From positions 5,729,501 through 5,793,500 of the forward strand of contig CM075767.1 of NCBI GenBank assembly GCA_037974665.1: 64,000 nt of DNA, read 5' to 3'. A model generated the notes under the pieces. That model did no database searches, was not told the DNA's origin, and saw nothing but the letters and a program-made list of their open reading frames with translations. This document shows, piece after piece, positions 35,696 through 49,287 of the stretch. This stretch comes from Ehretia macrophylla (taxonomy: Eukaryota; Streptophyta; Magnoliopsida; Boraginales; Ehretiaceae). The first letter of the stretch is position 1. Every line of letters starts with the position of its first letter. The translations under genes and the position numbers were made by a program.

Positions 35696-38425
35696 TGTAA
35701 TGCCCTAACCTTTCGCGGAATCAAGTTCCCGCTCCAATACCCCACGACACAGAAAATGAGAGATAACGGACAGAGTTTTTTCTGTTTCTAGGACTATCCA
35801 AAAACCCTGTACTTAGAAGAAATCACCACCATAGCAAGATATACCATTTATATCATGACTTTTTAAGCCTATAAGACCATCCGAGTCTTTTTATCCACAT
35901 ACAAGCATGCATTTCATTCACTTATTGATATTCTAATAACAATAACTCGATTATCATACCACTTTAATCTTCTCTATTCAATTTTCTTATCTAATGAGTC
36001 TGGCAAATAACTCCATTAACCCAAGCAAGCATGCAAGACTGATAAATAATACAATAGTTCATTAAGTTATTACAAGCCACCTATCATTATCAATTCATAC
36101 AAACTTTAAATTTTACAATACAATTCCCCTATAGCAACTCACATACATCCAAGACCAATTACAATTACATTCAAGAATCCAATAGACTACGACACAAGCC
36201 AAGACATCCAATCACGATAACTCTCGAACTTTCCCTTTAACGACTGTGGAATGCCCTGAACCTGAAAGTGTTAGAAACAAGGGTGAGCATACAAAACACG
36301 TATGCCCAGTGAGAGAGGGAACATATAATCGAGGAGTTTTTGAAATCCTTTCGTGCTATGCATGTAAACAAGTAGTAAACTAAATAGTGCACCAGTTTAT
36401 GAGACTAGTTAGCACACAAGTATACGAATCCAAATAACACACAAGCACGCGAAACGAGATAGCACACAAGTAACGAACCTAGATAACACTCAAGTAACAA
36501 GTAAAATATATAACAATATATTCCAGTAACGAAATAATGAAATAACGAGATAACCACATATGAAAAAAAGATACGGTTCCACTTAATCTCAATCCACGAG
36601 CCACGAACCACGAATATCAATATCAATTGCCGGCAAACCCCTTACTCTCGATGGGTGTCCTACGACCCAACACTCCTAAGGTAGATCCGTATGTCTCAAC
36701 GAAGTGAACCACGCCTCTGGGTTAGGTAGGTGTGCCTCAGTGAGAGAGGGAATTGACACCATGGTAGCCGACCTAGACCGACAGTCTGATACTGTCCGGA
36801 GTTTCTTGACACTACCATGTCCGAAAGGTTGCGCAACCCGATACAAATTCAAGAATTCACGAGATATAACGAGATAATCACAAATAAATACTAGAAATCA
36901 CAAGATATCACGAGAAACCATGGGATAACAAGATAATACAACAACATATAACCGAGGGACAACAAAGTAGGTTGCCCTCATATGCAAGTACCAATATATG
37001 AGTAAGCTAATAAACATAAATTTAACATATTAAGTACCAATACAAGACAATTAAAGAAATAGGCTTAACTACACAATATTGCTCTTTAGCCCAAGACACA
37101 ATTCAAAGCATGTACGAAACACAAGACAAGCAATCCATGAACGGACTATACCACATTACTAGTTATACTTTATGACCTACTCTAGTACCACAAAACTCTA
37201 TTTTTGATAATATTTAGCATAAAAGTCCCGAAAGCCCTATAGGTGCTTTGAACTACAGCTACCAAATCCGACGATCAATTTGATGCCATAAAATATTTTT
37301 AGGCTCTATCCTACATATATAAGACTATTTAGCACATTTAATCTCACTCTGGATCTCTACATCAACCGGTTACTATTCTATATGCAATTAAGACATCAGA
37401 TATCATCGTTCTCGAAATTCAATAATTTTTATCGAGCAACCATTTTAGCCCCTAGAGGCCATATAAATTATTAAATCAAGTATTGGGTACCAATTCGATG
37501 GTTTTGAGTGAATAGTGCCTATTAACTTACTTTAAATTCAAGTTCTTGTATCTCTAGCAATTCCTATCCGTTAGAGGCTTTAATCTAGGTTTAACAACTC
37601 CTAAATCATGCTTAGATGTCAACTAATTAAGCTAGAATACAAGGGTTTGCAAAATCTAAATTTCTACTATTCAAAGTCTTCTTTAAATGTAAGATTAATC
37701 AATATAGCCATTAACAAAGCTATCTACTCTCAAAAGCATGTTCCACAAGAATAATAAAGAGCATATTAAGCATTGATAAGCATTGATAATTCAATACACC
37801 ATAAATCAAAATTTTCAAAGTAAACCTTAACTAACAAATGCACAAAAATGAAATTCTCCCTCACCTAAGAAGCTTGGAGATGCTAGGAAAATGCTAGGGA
37901 GAACTTGATTGCACTTGAAGAAGACTTGAACAAGCTCAAAATGGCAAGATTTGAAGAATTTTTGGTTTCTTTTTTCTCCTTATGAAAATCGGCCAAGGGG
38001 AGGGACATATGGGTCATTTTTGCAATTGTTTTGTTGGTTATTTAATTTGTATGTAATGCATGTGTAGTATATAGGATATATATTATGCAAATGGGCCATA
38101 TATAATAAGGTATGTTAGGTTAATTCAAGCCCAAATTTCAATTTAAAAGTAGTTAGCCCAACATATGCATGGTTTTTACTATTCACTCGATACAAAAATC
38201 ATTTTCCTAATGCATTCTTTGGACATGTAATGTACATAATTCTATTTTTCTCATGTCTCATAAATGACAAGTATCATAAAAAAAAATATAAAATCAGAGA
38301 AACAAAACAGTCGAAAACCCACTGTGAATAGTACATATTTCTACTATTTAAGTAACATCACATAGATGCACATAATTTGACACTAAGGTAGTAAATGCAC
38401 ATGCATGCGGGTCTGGGGTCTCACA
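35696..38425 (-). repeat. 3' LTR of the nested minus-strand element
   Basis: 2,730 bp, TGTAATGCCCTAACC to GGGGTCTCACA in window orientation. On the minus strand it reads TGTGAGACCCC to GGGCATTACA. Confidence 0.88.
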
Positions 38426-38440
38426 TACTCCCCTTCTTAC
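38426..38440 (-). promoter_or_regulatory. Polypurine tract of the nested minus-strand element
   Basis: Minus strand GTAAGAAGGGGAGTA abutting the LTR. The preceding AAATTGCGAGGATAC block matches the same spot in the host element (GAATTGCGAGGACGC near 47600). Confidence 0.75.
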
Positions 38441-40526
38441 AAAAATTGTATCCTCGCAATTTCTTATGCTTAAAGGAAATCATTAATAACTACAGTAGCC
38501 CTAGTCGGACTTGAAGCCAAAGAAGTACAATACCCAAACATGCTAGCAAGGATACCCACAATCATATCATCGAGAAGTCCAGTAAGAATACTAGAAGAAT
38601 TCCACCGACGAAATCCCAAGCAAGGTAGCCAAATAAAGGCTCCTATGAAAATACCAGTTAGAAATTACCATGAAAATACCAAGAGGAAACCCACATATAA
38701 ATACTGAAGATGAAGTTGAATAGAAATCCAATAGTAATTCCCGCATATAAACATTACTGAAAGTCACCCAATAGGAATATCGAGAAGACGCCATAAGTGA
38801 AGTTTCGAACAAGGAATCCAAGTAAGAGCTTATGTCGAGATCACTGACTGAACATCTATAAGGGTGAATTCTTCTGAATATAAATACCAGTCAAGAATTC
38901 CATATATGATGCCAAATAAAAGGTTCACCCTAAATTCCCAAGTAATACTACTGATGGAAATGCCACTAAAGACCACTGTCGACAAATAGCCCCGACAAAA
39001 TATCAAAGTGAATACCGATTAAGAATTCTGACTGAAAATACCGAAAGAAATACTAGCGGCCAGTTGTTGAACATCAAACTCCGTGTGCTAAGTATCTTTC
39101 ACTAATCATTGATAGACAATTAATCACCTGCTGACTATCATACTATAGAGGGGAGAGATCACTTACCCATTCGAAGGGTAATATGTGTGCATGTAGTCAA
39201 ATTCATATAATGTATACACGTATTAACACATACACAACTTATTGAATGTAATTCTCGCATGTCAAGTATCTATCACATAGGCATAGTTAGTACCTCAAAC
39301 TATTATGCAACCACTATATATACTAGGATGCATTATCACCTACTTTTACTTGACATATTATCCTAACATAAATGACAATTTACTTGTGAAGTTAAATCAT
39401 ACATGTTATTGTCAACAAATAAGATATGTAATTTAACTAAATGTACACTCAATCATACACTGACACATATTATATATTCTTTCACGTATTGTACAGTTAG
39501 CTCACATATATGCACCTATAGCCATATAACTGCACATTTTGCACATCTTTCACAGTTTCACACAAGTAGGACACTTAAGTGCACATTTTCATTCAAGAAC
39601 ATACAAGTCTCACATACATACACATACATTCAAGATTAACTCTTTCTAGCATGTAAATCTAACTCAAATGCTATACTTTATTCAACTTGTTAAACACTTA
39701 TATGCAACATAAGATTCTTAAATCAATTTCAAACAGCTAAGTGTCAACCTAGTCACTCAAGCAAGATTGAATCAAAAGATTACTTACACAACTTGGATAA
39801 CTAAGTAAACATGCATATAAGCTCAAATATCATTTAACAACATGCAATTAACATTTACTCTAGCTTTAACTCATCAACATAATGCACAAATGATGGTTTT
39901 CCTCTTACTTAGCTAGATGATATTGACTAAAGCAAGCTTATTCTCTTTAACCTAGACAATGGATAAAGATGCATGCAACTAGTTATTTATCAAGGTAAAC
40001 AGTTACATCTCATTCCCTGCTACCCCAGTATTTTGCCTCGGAGCCTCATCTAACTGCCTACTGGATCTTCCTATCCTTACCTCCGTACCAGAAGAAGCAG
40101 TAATATAACAGGTAGACATATAACACATAAAGGCAAAAAATTTACATTCAAGATATCGTGTTCACATAATCATATATAATACTATTAGTTTACATGACAA
40201 TCTAGACATTTCACAACTTATGCAATAGACTCTTCACATTCTTACTTTCATGCTAGCATGTTATTCACTTAGACAATCTTATACCCAGTCAATTAAACAA
40301 TCACACAATCGTATAATCATACAAGGCCTTTTAAACCATAAAATAGACACAATAACATAAAGCTAACATTAGTACACAACTTTACACATTCCGAGCACAT
40401 AACACATTAACAAACTTAGCACACAAGTCACGTATATCACTCTATCCACGTAACACACTTTACAAGTACACAATCAAGGTCACTACCCAATAGGCCGAAG
40501 ATCTTTTCCCGGCTAAGAGCTTCTAA
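38441..40526 (-). other. Interior of the nested element; no pol, degenerate short-spaced repeats
   Basis: About 2.1 kb. The part nearest the 3' LTR (38470-39060) aligns with 47030-47600 of the host element. It consists of imperfect TGGTATTT/GGAATTC-type motifs every ~20-30 bp. The middle (39060-40000) is AT-rich with many CACAT runs. The part near 40010-40110 could encode a gag N-terminus (TEVRIGRSSRQLDEAPRQN) with stops around it. No RT, integrase or protease motif is found. Confidence 0.6.
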
Positions 40527-40538
40527 GATCTGATACCA
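40527..40538 (-). promoter_or_regulatory. Primer-binding site of the nested element
   Basis: Minus strand TGGTATCAGATC, one mismatch from the initiator Met tRNA complement TGGTATCAGAGC, located two bases from the 5' LTR. Confidence 0.8.
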
Positions 40539-40540
40539 CT

Positions 40541-43271
40541 AGTAATGCCCTGACCCTTCATAGAATCGGGATCCCGCTCTAATACCCCACAACACGAAAA
40601 ACGAGGAAAACATATGGATTTTTTCCTGTTTCTAGGACTATCCAAAAATCTTGCACTCAGAAGAAATCACCACCATAGCAAGATAAACCATTTATATCAT
40701 GACTTCCAAGCCTATAAGACCATCCGAGTCTTTCTATCCACATACAAACATGCATTTTATTCGCTTATTGAAATTCTAATAGCAATAACTCGATTATCAT
40801 ACCACTCTAATCTTGTCTATTCAATTTTCTTATCTAATGAGTTCGCCAAATAGCTCCATTAACCCAAGCAAGCATGCAAGACTGATATATGATACAATAG
40901 TTCATTAAGTTATTACAAGCCACCTATCATTATCAATTCATACAAACTTTAAATTTTACAATACAATTCCCCTATAGCAACTCAAATACATCCAAGACCA
41001 ATTACAATTACATTCAAGAATCCAATAGACAATGACCCAAGCCAAGACATTCAATCACGGTAACTCTCAAACTTTCCCTTTAACAACCGCGGAAGGCCCT
41101 GAACCTGAAAGCGTTCGAAACGAGGGTGAGCATACAAAATACGTATGCCCAGTGAGGGATGGAACATATAATCGAGAAGTTTTCGAAAACCTTTCGTTCT
41201 ATGCATGTAAACAAGTAGTAAACTAGATAACATACCAGATTATCAGACTAGTTAGCACACAAGTATACGAATCTAAATAATACACAAGCACACGAAACAA
41301 GATAGCATACAAGTAAGGAAACTAAAAAACACTCAAGTAATGAGTAAAATATATAACAATACATTCTAGTAACGAAAGAATTAGATAACAAGATAATGAA
41401 ATAACCACATATGAAAAAAGATACAATTCTACTTAATCTCTATCTACGAGCCACGAACTCCGAATATCAATATCGATTGCCGGCAAACCCCTTAGTCTCG
41501 ATGGGTATTCTCCGGATGTACCCCGAATCCTATGACCCAACACTCCTGTGGTAGATCCGTATGCCCCATCGAGGTGAACCACGCCTCTGGGGTATGTGGG
41601 TATGCCTCAGCAAGAGAGAGAACCTAGACCAACAGCTCGATATTGTCCGGAGTTTCTTGATACTACCACATCTGAAAGGTTACGCAACACGATACAAATT
41701 CAAGAATCACGCGATATAATGAGATAATCACAAATAAACATGAGAAATCTCAAGATATGCGAGAAACCACGAGATAGCAAGATAATACAACAACATATAA
41801 CTGAGGGACAACAAAGTCGGTTGCCCTCATATGCAAGTACCAATTTACGAGTAAGCTAATAAACATATATTTAGCATATTAAGTACCAATACAAAACAAT
41901 TGAGGTAATAGGCTTGACTACACAATATTACTTTTTAGCTCAAGACACAATTCAAAGCACGTACGAAACATGAGACAAGTAATCCACGAACGAACTATAC
42001 TACACTACTAGTTACACTTTATGACCTACTCCAGTACCACAAAACTCTATTTTTGACGATGTTTAGCATAAAAGTCCCGAAAGCCCCATAGGTGCTTTGA
42101 ACTACAACTACCAAACTACCAAATTCGATGATCAATTTGATGCCATAAAAGTGTTTTAGGCTTTATCTAACATGTATAAGATTATTTTGCACCTTTAATC
42201 TCACTCTGAATCACTACATCAATATGTTACTATTCTATACGCAATTAAGACCTCAAATATCATTGTTCTCGGAATTCAATAATTTTTATCGAGCAACTAT
42301 TTTAGCATCCCTTGAGTCCATATAAATTATTAAATCGAGCATCGGGTACCAATTCGATGGTCTTGAGTGAATAGTACCCGTTAACTTACTTTAAATTCAA
42401 GTTCTTGTAACTCTAGCAATTCCTAGTCATTAGAGGCTTTAATCTAGGTTTAACAACTCCTAAATCATGCTTAGATGTCAACTAATTAAGCTAGAACACA
42501 AGTGTTTGCAAAATCCCAATTTCTACTATTCAAAATCTTCTTTAAATGTAAGATTAATCAATTAGTCATTAACAAAGCTATCTACTCTCAAAAGCATGTT
42601 CCACAAGCATAATAAAGAGCATATTAAGCGTAGATAATTCAATACACCATAAATCAAAAATTTCAAAGTAAACCCTAACTAACAAAAGCACAAAAATGAA
42701 ATTTTCCCTCACCTATGAAGCTTGGAGATGCTAGGAGAATGCTAGGGAGAACTTGATTGCATTTGAAGAAGACTTGAACAAGCTCAAAATGGCAAGATTT
42801 GAAGAATTTTTGGCTTCTTTTTTCTCCTTATGAAAATCGGCCAAAAGGGGGGCATAAGGGTCATTTTTACAATTGTTTTGTTGGTTATTTAATGTGTATG
42901 TAATGCATGTGTAGTATATAGGATATATATTATGCAAATAGGCCATATATAATAAGGTATGTTAGGTTCATTCAAGCCCAAATTTCAATTTAAAAGTAGT
43001 TGGTCCAACATATGCATGGTTTTCACTATTCACTTGGTACAAAAATCATTTTCCTAATGCATTCTCCGGATATGCAATGCACATAATTATATTTTTTTCA
43101 TGTCTCCTAAATGACAAGTATCATAAGAAAAATATAAAATCAGAGAAACAAAATAGTCGAAAACCCAATGTGAATATTACTTATTTATATTATTTAAGTA
43201 ACATCACATAAATGCACATAATTTGACACTAAGGTAGTAAATGCACATACATGCGGGTCTGGGGTCTCAAA
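40541..43271 (-). repeat. 5' LTR of the nested minus-strand element
   Basis: 2,731 bp, similar to 35696-38425 throughout. The outer end reads TCTCAAA where TCTCACA is expected, a point mutation of the terminal CA. Confidence 0.88.
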
Positions 43272-46200
43272 TTGACCTTGTCATTTTTTTATAAGTAAAA
43301 CAAAGCAAGAAAAACAAAAAAAAGAAAAAAAAAGAAAGCGAAAGCCGTGGAGAAGAAATGAGGAAAAGAGAAAGAAAATTAATCTTTCAATCTCAAAATT
43401 TGATCCTTTTGCTTGCTTTGGGAGTTCTTTGAGCCATTCATGAGTCTTTCTCAAGCCTTTTCTTCCAGCCATGTGAGGGATTCACGCTTATTTTTGCATT
43501 AGAAAAAATATGCCTACAACTTTAATTTATACTATTTGTTGATATAATGCTTGTTTATGCTTCAAATGTCTTCTATTATGTTAGTAGAACATGTTTCTAT
43601 TAATTTTTAGCAATATTAATGGTTGAATTGGATAAATACAATTTGAACAAGAAGATGAATAGTAGTTTTTCTAGGGTTTTATGAAATATTGATTCTAAGC
43701 TTGATTCTATGCTAATTAATGAAGCTTTAGGTGCTAATGAACCTAGATTAGAGTCTCAAATGGTTTCGAAATGCTTAGATTGCAAGATTTTTATACTAAA
43801 GTTAGATAACGGATACTATTCACTCAGGACCATCGAATTGTGACCGATACTTGATTTGACAATTTATATGGACTCTAGGGATGCTAAAATAGTTACACGA
43901 TAAAACTTATTGAATTCCGATAACGTTGAATTTTGAGGTCTTAATTGCATAATAAATAGTGACCTATTAATGTGGTGATCCGGGGTGAGATTAGAGGTTC
44001 TAATTAGTTTTATATATGTAGGATAAAGCCTAGAATACCTTTATGTCATTGAATTAATCAACGGTTTTGGTAGTTATAGTTCAAAGTGATTAAGGGGCAA
44101 TTGGGTCTTTTTTAATAAATGCAATAAAAAGTGAGTTTTCATGATTTGTAGGGGTGTCATAAAGTGTAATTAGATGAATGGAATAATTGGGTTGGGTTAG
44201 CTTGGGTTCCATTTAGTATAAGCTTGAATAGGACCTAAGGAACTAGTTATGAACCATGGTAATAATTGTAGATAATTGACTTTTAATTAATTAGATAAGT
44301 GTTTAATTGTACTTGTATAGTATATTTATATTTTTGGAGAGGTTCGTGAATTGAACTACATGTTTAATTGTTAAAGATTAAGTGAACATGCTTATATCTT
44401 GATTATATTGTATATATTGTTGTTAATTGTATTGTTGTGTGAGTCTATGATTATGACTTGTATACTTAACTACTTGAATGATTACTTGGATTATGTGCTT
44501 AATTGAAGTGTATAAAATGTGACATTTTGCTAAGGATGGAATTCTGATAGATGTTGTATGTTAATTAAATAAAACTATAAGTTAGCTAACCTAGTTAGAT
44601 AATTAATGATTATTGTAGTTAAAGAATAATTGAAGTAATGTTTGACCTTATGTTCAAGGTGATTGAGAGTGATGTGAAACCAATCTTACATCTTGGAGTT
44701 TGGTAGAGGTGGGGGAGTTTTTTCATCCTTATGTGCATAATAGTTTATTTTCTTGCTCATAAATTGTGTGATTTAGTATAATTGTTAAAGTGGTGTGTGC
44801 TTATTGATTACCATATTGTGTATAAGGGCAACCCTACTTTGTTGTCCCTCGATTATGTGATTATTGGTTTGTCCTATCTATTATCATCTTGAGTGCATTG
44901 AATCGTGGTTGCGCAACCATTTCGGCATGGTAGTATCCGGGAAGTTGGGCGACATCAGGCTTGCCAGTATACCTCGGCTACCATGGTTGCCCAGTCCCTC
45001 TCTCGCTTAGGATGTCGCTCAGGGAGAGTTGGGTCGTAGGATCGGGGTACATCCAAAGTACACCCATTGGAGTTATAAGGTGGTATGCCAGCTTTTCGTT
45101 ATCAGTGTCATTATTATATCAGGGTTTCTATTCATGGTTCGTGGTACGAGTTCAAGGTCAACTGGTATTTCTTATTGTATAACTCTCGGTTGGGCCCTAA
45201 GTCCTTGGAGAGTTACATACGAGTGTATTCTTATTTATGTTTTATTAAATTCATGAAATTGTTTGGTTCTCTTGTGATAATATGATACTCATATGATTGC
45301 CTTACTTGTGCTTAAATGCTTTTATGTTGTTGTTGTCTGTGTTTGGCTAACTAAATGTGTTACTTGGCACTACTGTTTGAGTAGGTAATTATTTTGTTTT
45401 CTGATTTTAGGATTTATATGCATTGCATGAAAATCCTTTTTGAAAACCCCTCGGTTACTTGTTCCTTCCCTCATTGGGCGTACGTGTTTAGTATGCTCAC
45501 TCCCTCTTTCTAACCCTTCCAGGTTCGGTGCCTTCGGAGTCTGAGGAAAGAAAGCTCAAAAGACTCTTGGATTGAATGTTCTAGTCTTAGTTAATTGTTC
45601 TATGTAGGTTTGTGATAGTTATATTTCTTTTGAGGCCTGCATGCCTTGTATATGTTGGTTCATATAAGGAGTGTAATATTAAGTTAAAGTCTTGTATGAG
45701 TGGATAGTTAGTAGTGGGCTTGTAATAACTTTTATTGCTTTACCTTTTTTCCTAAAGGTTTGCATGCTTGTGTGGTTTAATGGAAGGTGGTTGGAGGACT
45801 TAAAATATAAGAAAGATAGATAGGAAATATTAAAGTGGTATGATAATCAGAATTATAATTATGGGTTTTAATAGCTAATTGGAATGCTTGCTTGTAGGTT
45901 ATATTTTGTGATAGTAGAAAGGCTCGTATGGCCTTAAGGATTGATGAATGTTGTGATGTTGGAAGTTGGGATTGGTTGTGAATGTTGGTATATAGTTTTG
46001 TTGCTATTTCTTCTAAGTACAGGTAACTGGTTTGGCCTAGAAACAAGGGTAACTTTGTCCATTTTCCCTCATTTTTTGTGACCTCGGGTATTGAAACGGG
46101 GCTCTGGTCTCATGGGGGATCTGGGTGTTACAGTTCATATAATAGCTTAGATGCTCTCAACTGGGACAAGGTCCTCGGTGTGTCGGGTAGAAAACCTCGA

Positions 46201-46386
46201 GTTCGTGGATATGAAATGAGTTTTGAATAAGTATGTGCTTGCATGTGGGTTTGTGTTTAATTGAGTGAAAATGTGTTCTTATGGATTAGATTTCTTGAAA
46301 TAGAAAGATTATGTGATGTGAATAACTATGTGATTATATGTGATTTGAAAGAAAAATGTGTTCTACGTGACTTGCTTATGTGAAAT

Positions 46387-46764
46387 ATGAAAAATGTTTA
46401 TGTGGTATATTTGTTTTTTTTAAGTACCTTATATGTTCATCATTGCATGCATACATGTATTACCCTTTTAAGGGTAGCAGATGCTTTGACTAGATTAGCA
46501 CAAGCATTTGAGCAGCGAGTTCAGCGTGAGACTTTGATAGTACCACCTAGAGATGAGATGAGGAAAGTTGAGAGTGAAGCAGGATCGAATCAAAGAGGTA
46601 AAAGACCACGTCAGCTTCAGAGATGCACTTTTTGCAACCGTAGGGGTCATGACGTTATCAATTGTTGGAGGAGGACTGGTAGATGTACGGGATGCAGCAG
46701 TAGCCAACATAGAGTTAAGGAATGCCTCAGATTTAAGAGTGCTAGGAGATCGACTTTCGGATAG
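46387..46764 (+). pseudogene. Gag zinc-knuckle fragment of the TR-GAG-like element
   Basis: The frame from about 46470 encodes ADALTRLAQAFEQRVQRE, typical of gypsy gag N-termini. A basic linker (GKRPRQLQR) and two CCHC knuckles follow directly: CTFCNRRGHDVINC and CTGCSSSQHRVKEC, both exact C-x2-C-x4-H-x4-C. The capsid core that normally lies between these parts is missing. The frame ends at a TAG shortly after. The upstream residues of the open frame are probably untranslated. Zinc knuckles bind the element's RNA for packaging. Whether the fragment is translated is unknown. Confidence 0.75.
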
Positions 46765-46923
46765 GGTGGTCAACCTAGAGTTGCAGATGATGATCCAACT
46801 CAGCAGCTTGACAAACATGGAGAACTTCATAGAACAAGTAAGGATAGGAATGAATTATTTTATGTCACCGCAACTGATATTCTTATGTGATTATATTTGT
46901 GTTATAAGATTAAGGCATCTAGA

Positions 46924-46926
<3 letters not shown>

Positions 46927-46967
<41 letters not shown>
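46927..46967. repeat. (AT)n microsatellite
   Basis: About 41 bp of alternating A and T in the element interior. Confidence 0.95.
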
Positions 46968-46968
<1 letters not shown>

Positions 46969-47019
46969 CTTGTGACCTACGGGGATATATTATATATGGT
47001 TGAGCTTCTTGAGGAATAT

Positions 47020-47623
47020 ATACTTTGGCATTTGTCGGGATTGTTTGATAACAGTGGTCTTTAGTGGCATTTCTATCAGTAGTATCATCTGGGAATCTTG
47101 AATGGATCTTTTGGACTTTTTATTTGGTATTCATACATGGAATTCTTGTCTGGTACTTATAGTTGGAAGAATTCACATTTATAGATGTTTTGCCAACATA
47201 CTTAACATGGCTTCTTATTTGGAATTCATAATCGCGACTTCACTTATGGTATTTCTGTTGGTCACTTCTCGATGACAATCGTATGCGGAGATTATTATTG
47301 GGCCCTACTTATCTTCTATTCTGGAATTTATATCTATAGATTTCTTAATGGTATTCCTTGGCACTATTAAATGGGATTCTCATATGGTATTCATATTAGG
47401 ACTTCTAATCGATATTTTCATAAGAGCCTTTATTTTGCTACATTACTCGGGATTCCTTTTTAAAGCTTTTGGTATCTTCAGTGGATTTCTCAGTGGTAAT
47501 AGTATGGGTATTTCTTTTGGTAAACCTAGCAGTGCACTTCTTTGGCCACAAATCTGACTGGAGTTGCTACAGTTCATGCGAGGTTCTTTTGAGAATAAGG
47601 AATTGCGAGGACGCAATTTTCTT
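47020..47623 (+). repeat. Degenerate short-period repeat tract before the polypurine tract
   Basis: Imperfect copies of a motif like TGGTATTC or GGAATTC recur about every 20-30 bp. No long open frame on the sense strand. The same tract, in reverse orientation, occurs in the nested element at 38470-39060. Confidence 0.6.
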
Positions 47624-47636
47624 AAGGAGGGGATAG
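47624..47636 (+). promoter_or_regulatory. Polypurine tract of the TR-GAG-like element
   Basis: AAGGAGGGGATAG directly before the 3' LTR at 47637. Confidence 0.85.
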
Positions 47637-49287
47637 TGTAACAACCCGGACCCAGCATATAGATTAAAATATTTAATTGCATATAAATGTGTGCCAGTTT
47701 AAGTGTTATATGTGTTATGTGCTTAATTTTAGTATATAGATTTATATGGAAGTCTTATTTCTCTTCTACTTTTCTTATTTCTTTTAACGGGGACATTATT
47801 ACTTACTAATTCAAATAAAAATATTTTAACTACTATTTTGACATTTAAATTATACGAGATTGATTCTAATATTTAATAGACTTATTTTCATCATTTGATT
47901 CTAATATTTAATAGACTTATTTTCATCATTTTAAATCGAGCCCTAAGCCGGGGTAAAACTTAAAGTATATTATTTACCGAATTTGTATTTTTCCCTTATT
48001 ATACACTTATTTTTTGGCATATGTTCATAATTTTTAATTGCATAGCATGTCGGAAATGAAAGATAATGAATTGTTTCGAGTGTCCCCAAGTGAATAGTAT
48101 TTTCAGCTTTTAGTATGGTTTTCAATTGAACTGAATTGTTTAAACTTGAATTGGATCCATTTGCCACTAAATATAACCCAAGTGTTTGACCCACTGACCA
48201 ACCTATTTACCCTTTGACCTTGACATCTTTTTTTATAAGCTAAACAAAGCAAGAAAAACAAAACAAAAGAAGAAAAAAAAAAGAAGGCCAAAGCTGTGGA
48301 AAAGAAATGAGGAAAAGAGAAAGAAAATTCATCTTTCAATCTCAAAATTTGACCCTTGTGCTTGCTTTGGGAGTTCTTTAAGCCATTCATGAGTCTTTCT
48401 CAAGCCTTTTCTTCTAGCCATGTAAGGGATTCATGCATATCTTTGCATTAGAACAAATATGCCTACAATTTTATAATGCTTATAAATGTTTGTTTATACT
48501 TCAAATGTCTTATCTTATGTTAATAGAACATGTTTTTATGAATTTTTAGCAATATTAATGGTTGAACTGGATAAATGCAATTTGAACAAGAAGATGAATA
48601 GTAGCTATTCTAGGGTTTTATGAAATATTGATTCTAAGCTTGATTCTATGATAATTAATGAAGCATTAGGTGCTAATGAACCTAGATTAGAGCCTCAAAT
48701 AGTTTGGAAATACTTAAATTGCAAGATCTTTATACTAAAGATAGATAACAGACACTATTCACTCAGGACCATCGAATTGTGACCCGATACTCGATTTGAC
48801 AATTTATACGGACTCTAATGATGCTAAAATAGTTACTCGATAAAATTTATTAAATTCTGATAACGTTAAATTTTGAGGTCTTAATTTCATAATAAATAGT
48901 GACCTATTAATGTGGTGATCAGGGGTGAGGTGCTAATTAGTCTTATATATATAGGATAGAGCCTAGAATACCTTTACGTAATTGAATTAATCAACGGTTT
49001 TAGTAGTTGTAGTTCAAAGTGATTAAGGGACAATTGGGGTTTTTGTAGTAACTATAATTAAAAGTGAGTTTTCATGGTTTGTAGGGGTGTCATAAAGTGT
49101 AATTAAAGGAATAGAATGATTAGGTTGGGTTAGCTTGGGTTCCATTTAGTATGAGCTTGAATGGGACTTAAGGAACTAGTTATGAACCATGGTAATAGTT
49201 GTAGATAATTGACTTTTAATTAATTAGATAAGTTTTTAATTATACTTGTATAATATATTTATCTTTTTAGAGAGGTTCTTGATCTGA

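Larger units (their letters stand above)
35696..43271 (-). mobile_element. Related long-LTR non-autonomous element nested in the 5' LTR
   Basis: 7,576 bp on the minus strand. Left (3') LTR 35696-38425; right (5') LTR 40541-43271. The flanks are TTGAT (35691-35695) and TTGAC (43272-43276); the uninterrupted copy of this site at about 48217 reads TTGAC, so the left copy has one C-to-T change. A primer-binding site is at 40527-40538 and a purine tract on the minus strand at 38426-38440. The interior (38426-40540) has no pol and, at most, the start of gag on the minus strand near 40100-40010. Its 3' interior segment parallels that of the host element. LTRs are similar but clearly diverged near their ends, so it is older than the copia copies. 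Confidence 0.88.
35150..46132 (+). repeat. 5' LTR of the gag-only element, split by a nested element
   Basis: LTR sequence is 35150-35695 plus 43277-46132, aligning along its length with 47637-49287 plus 59376-61215. It shares the hairpin at 45181-45214 and the GGGTAC...GTACACCC block near 45045-45065 with other long LTRs in the window. Confidence 0.88.

Noticed and set aside
46495-46975. Overlapping frames on both strands beside the zinc-knuckle frame
   Set aside because: They are shadows of the CCHC-coding frame, one running into the (AT)n tract; they show no domain.
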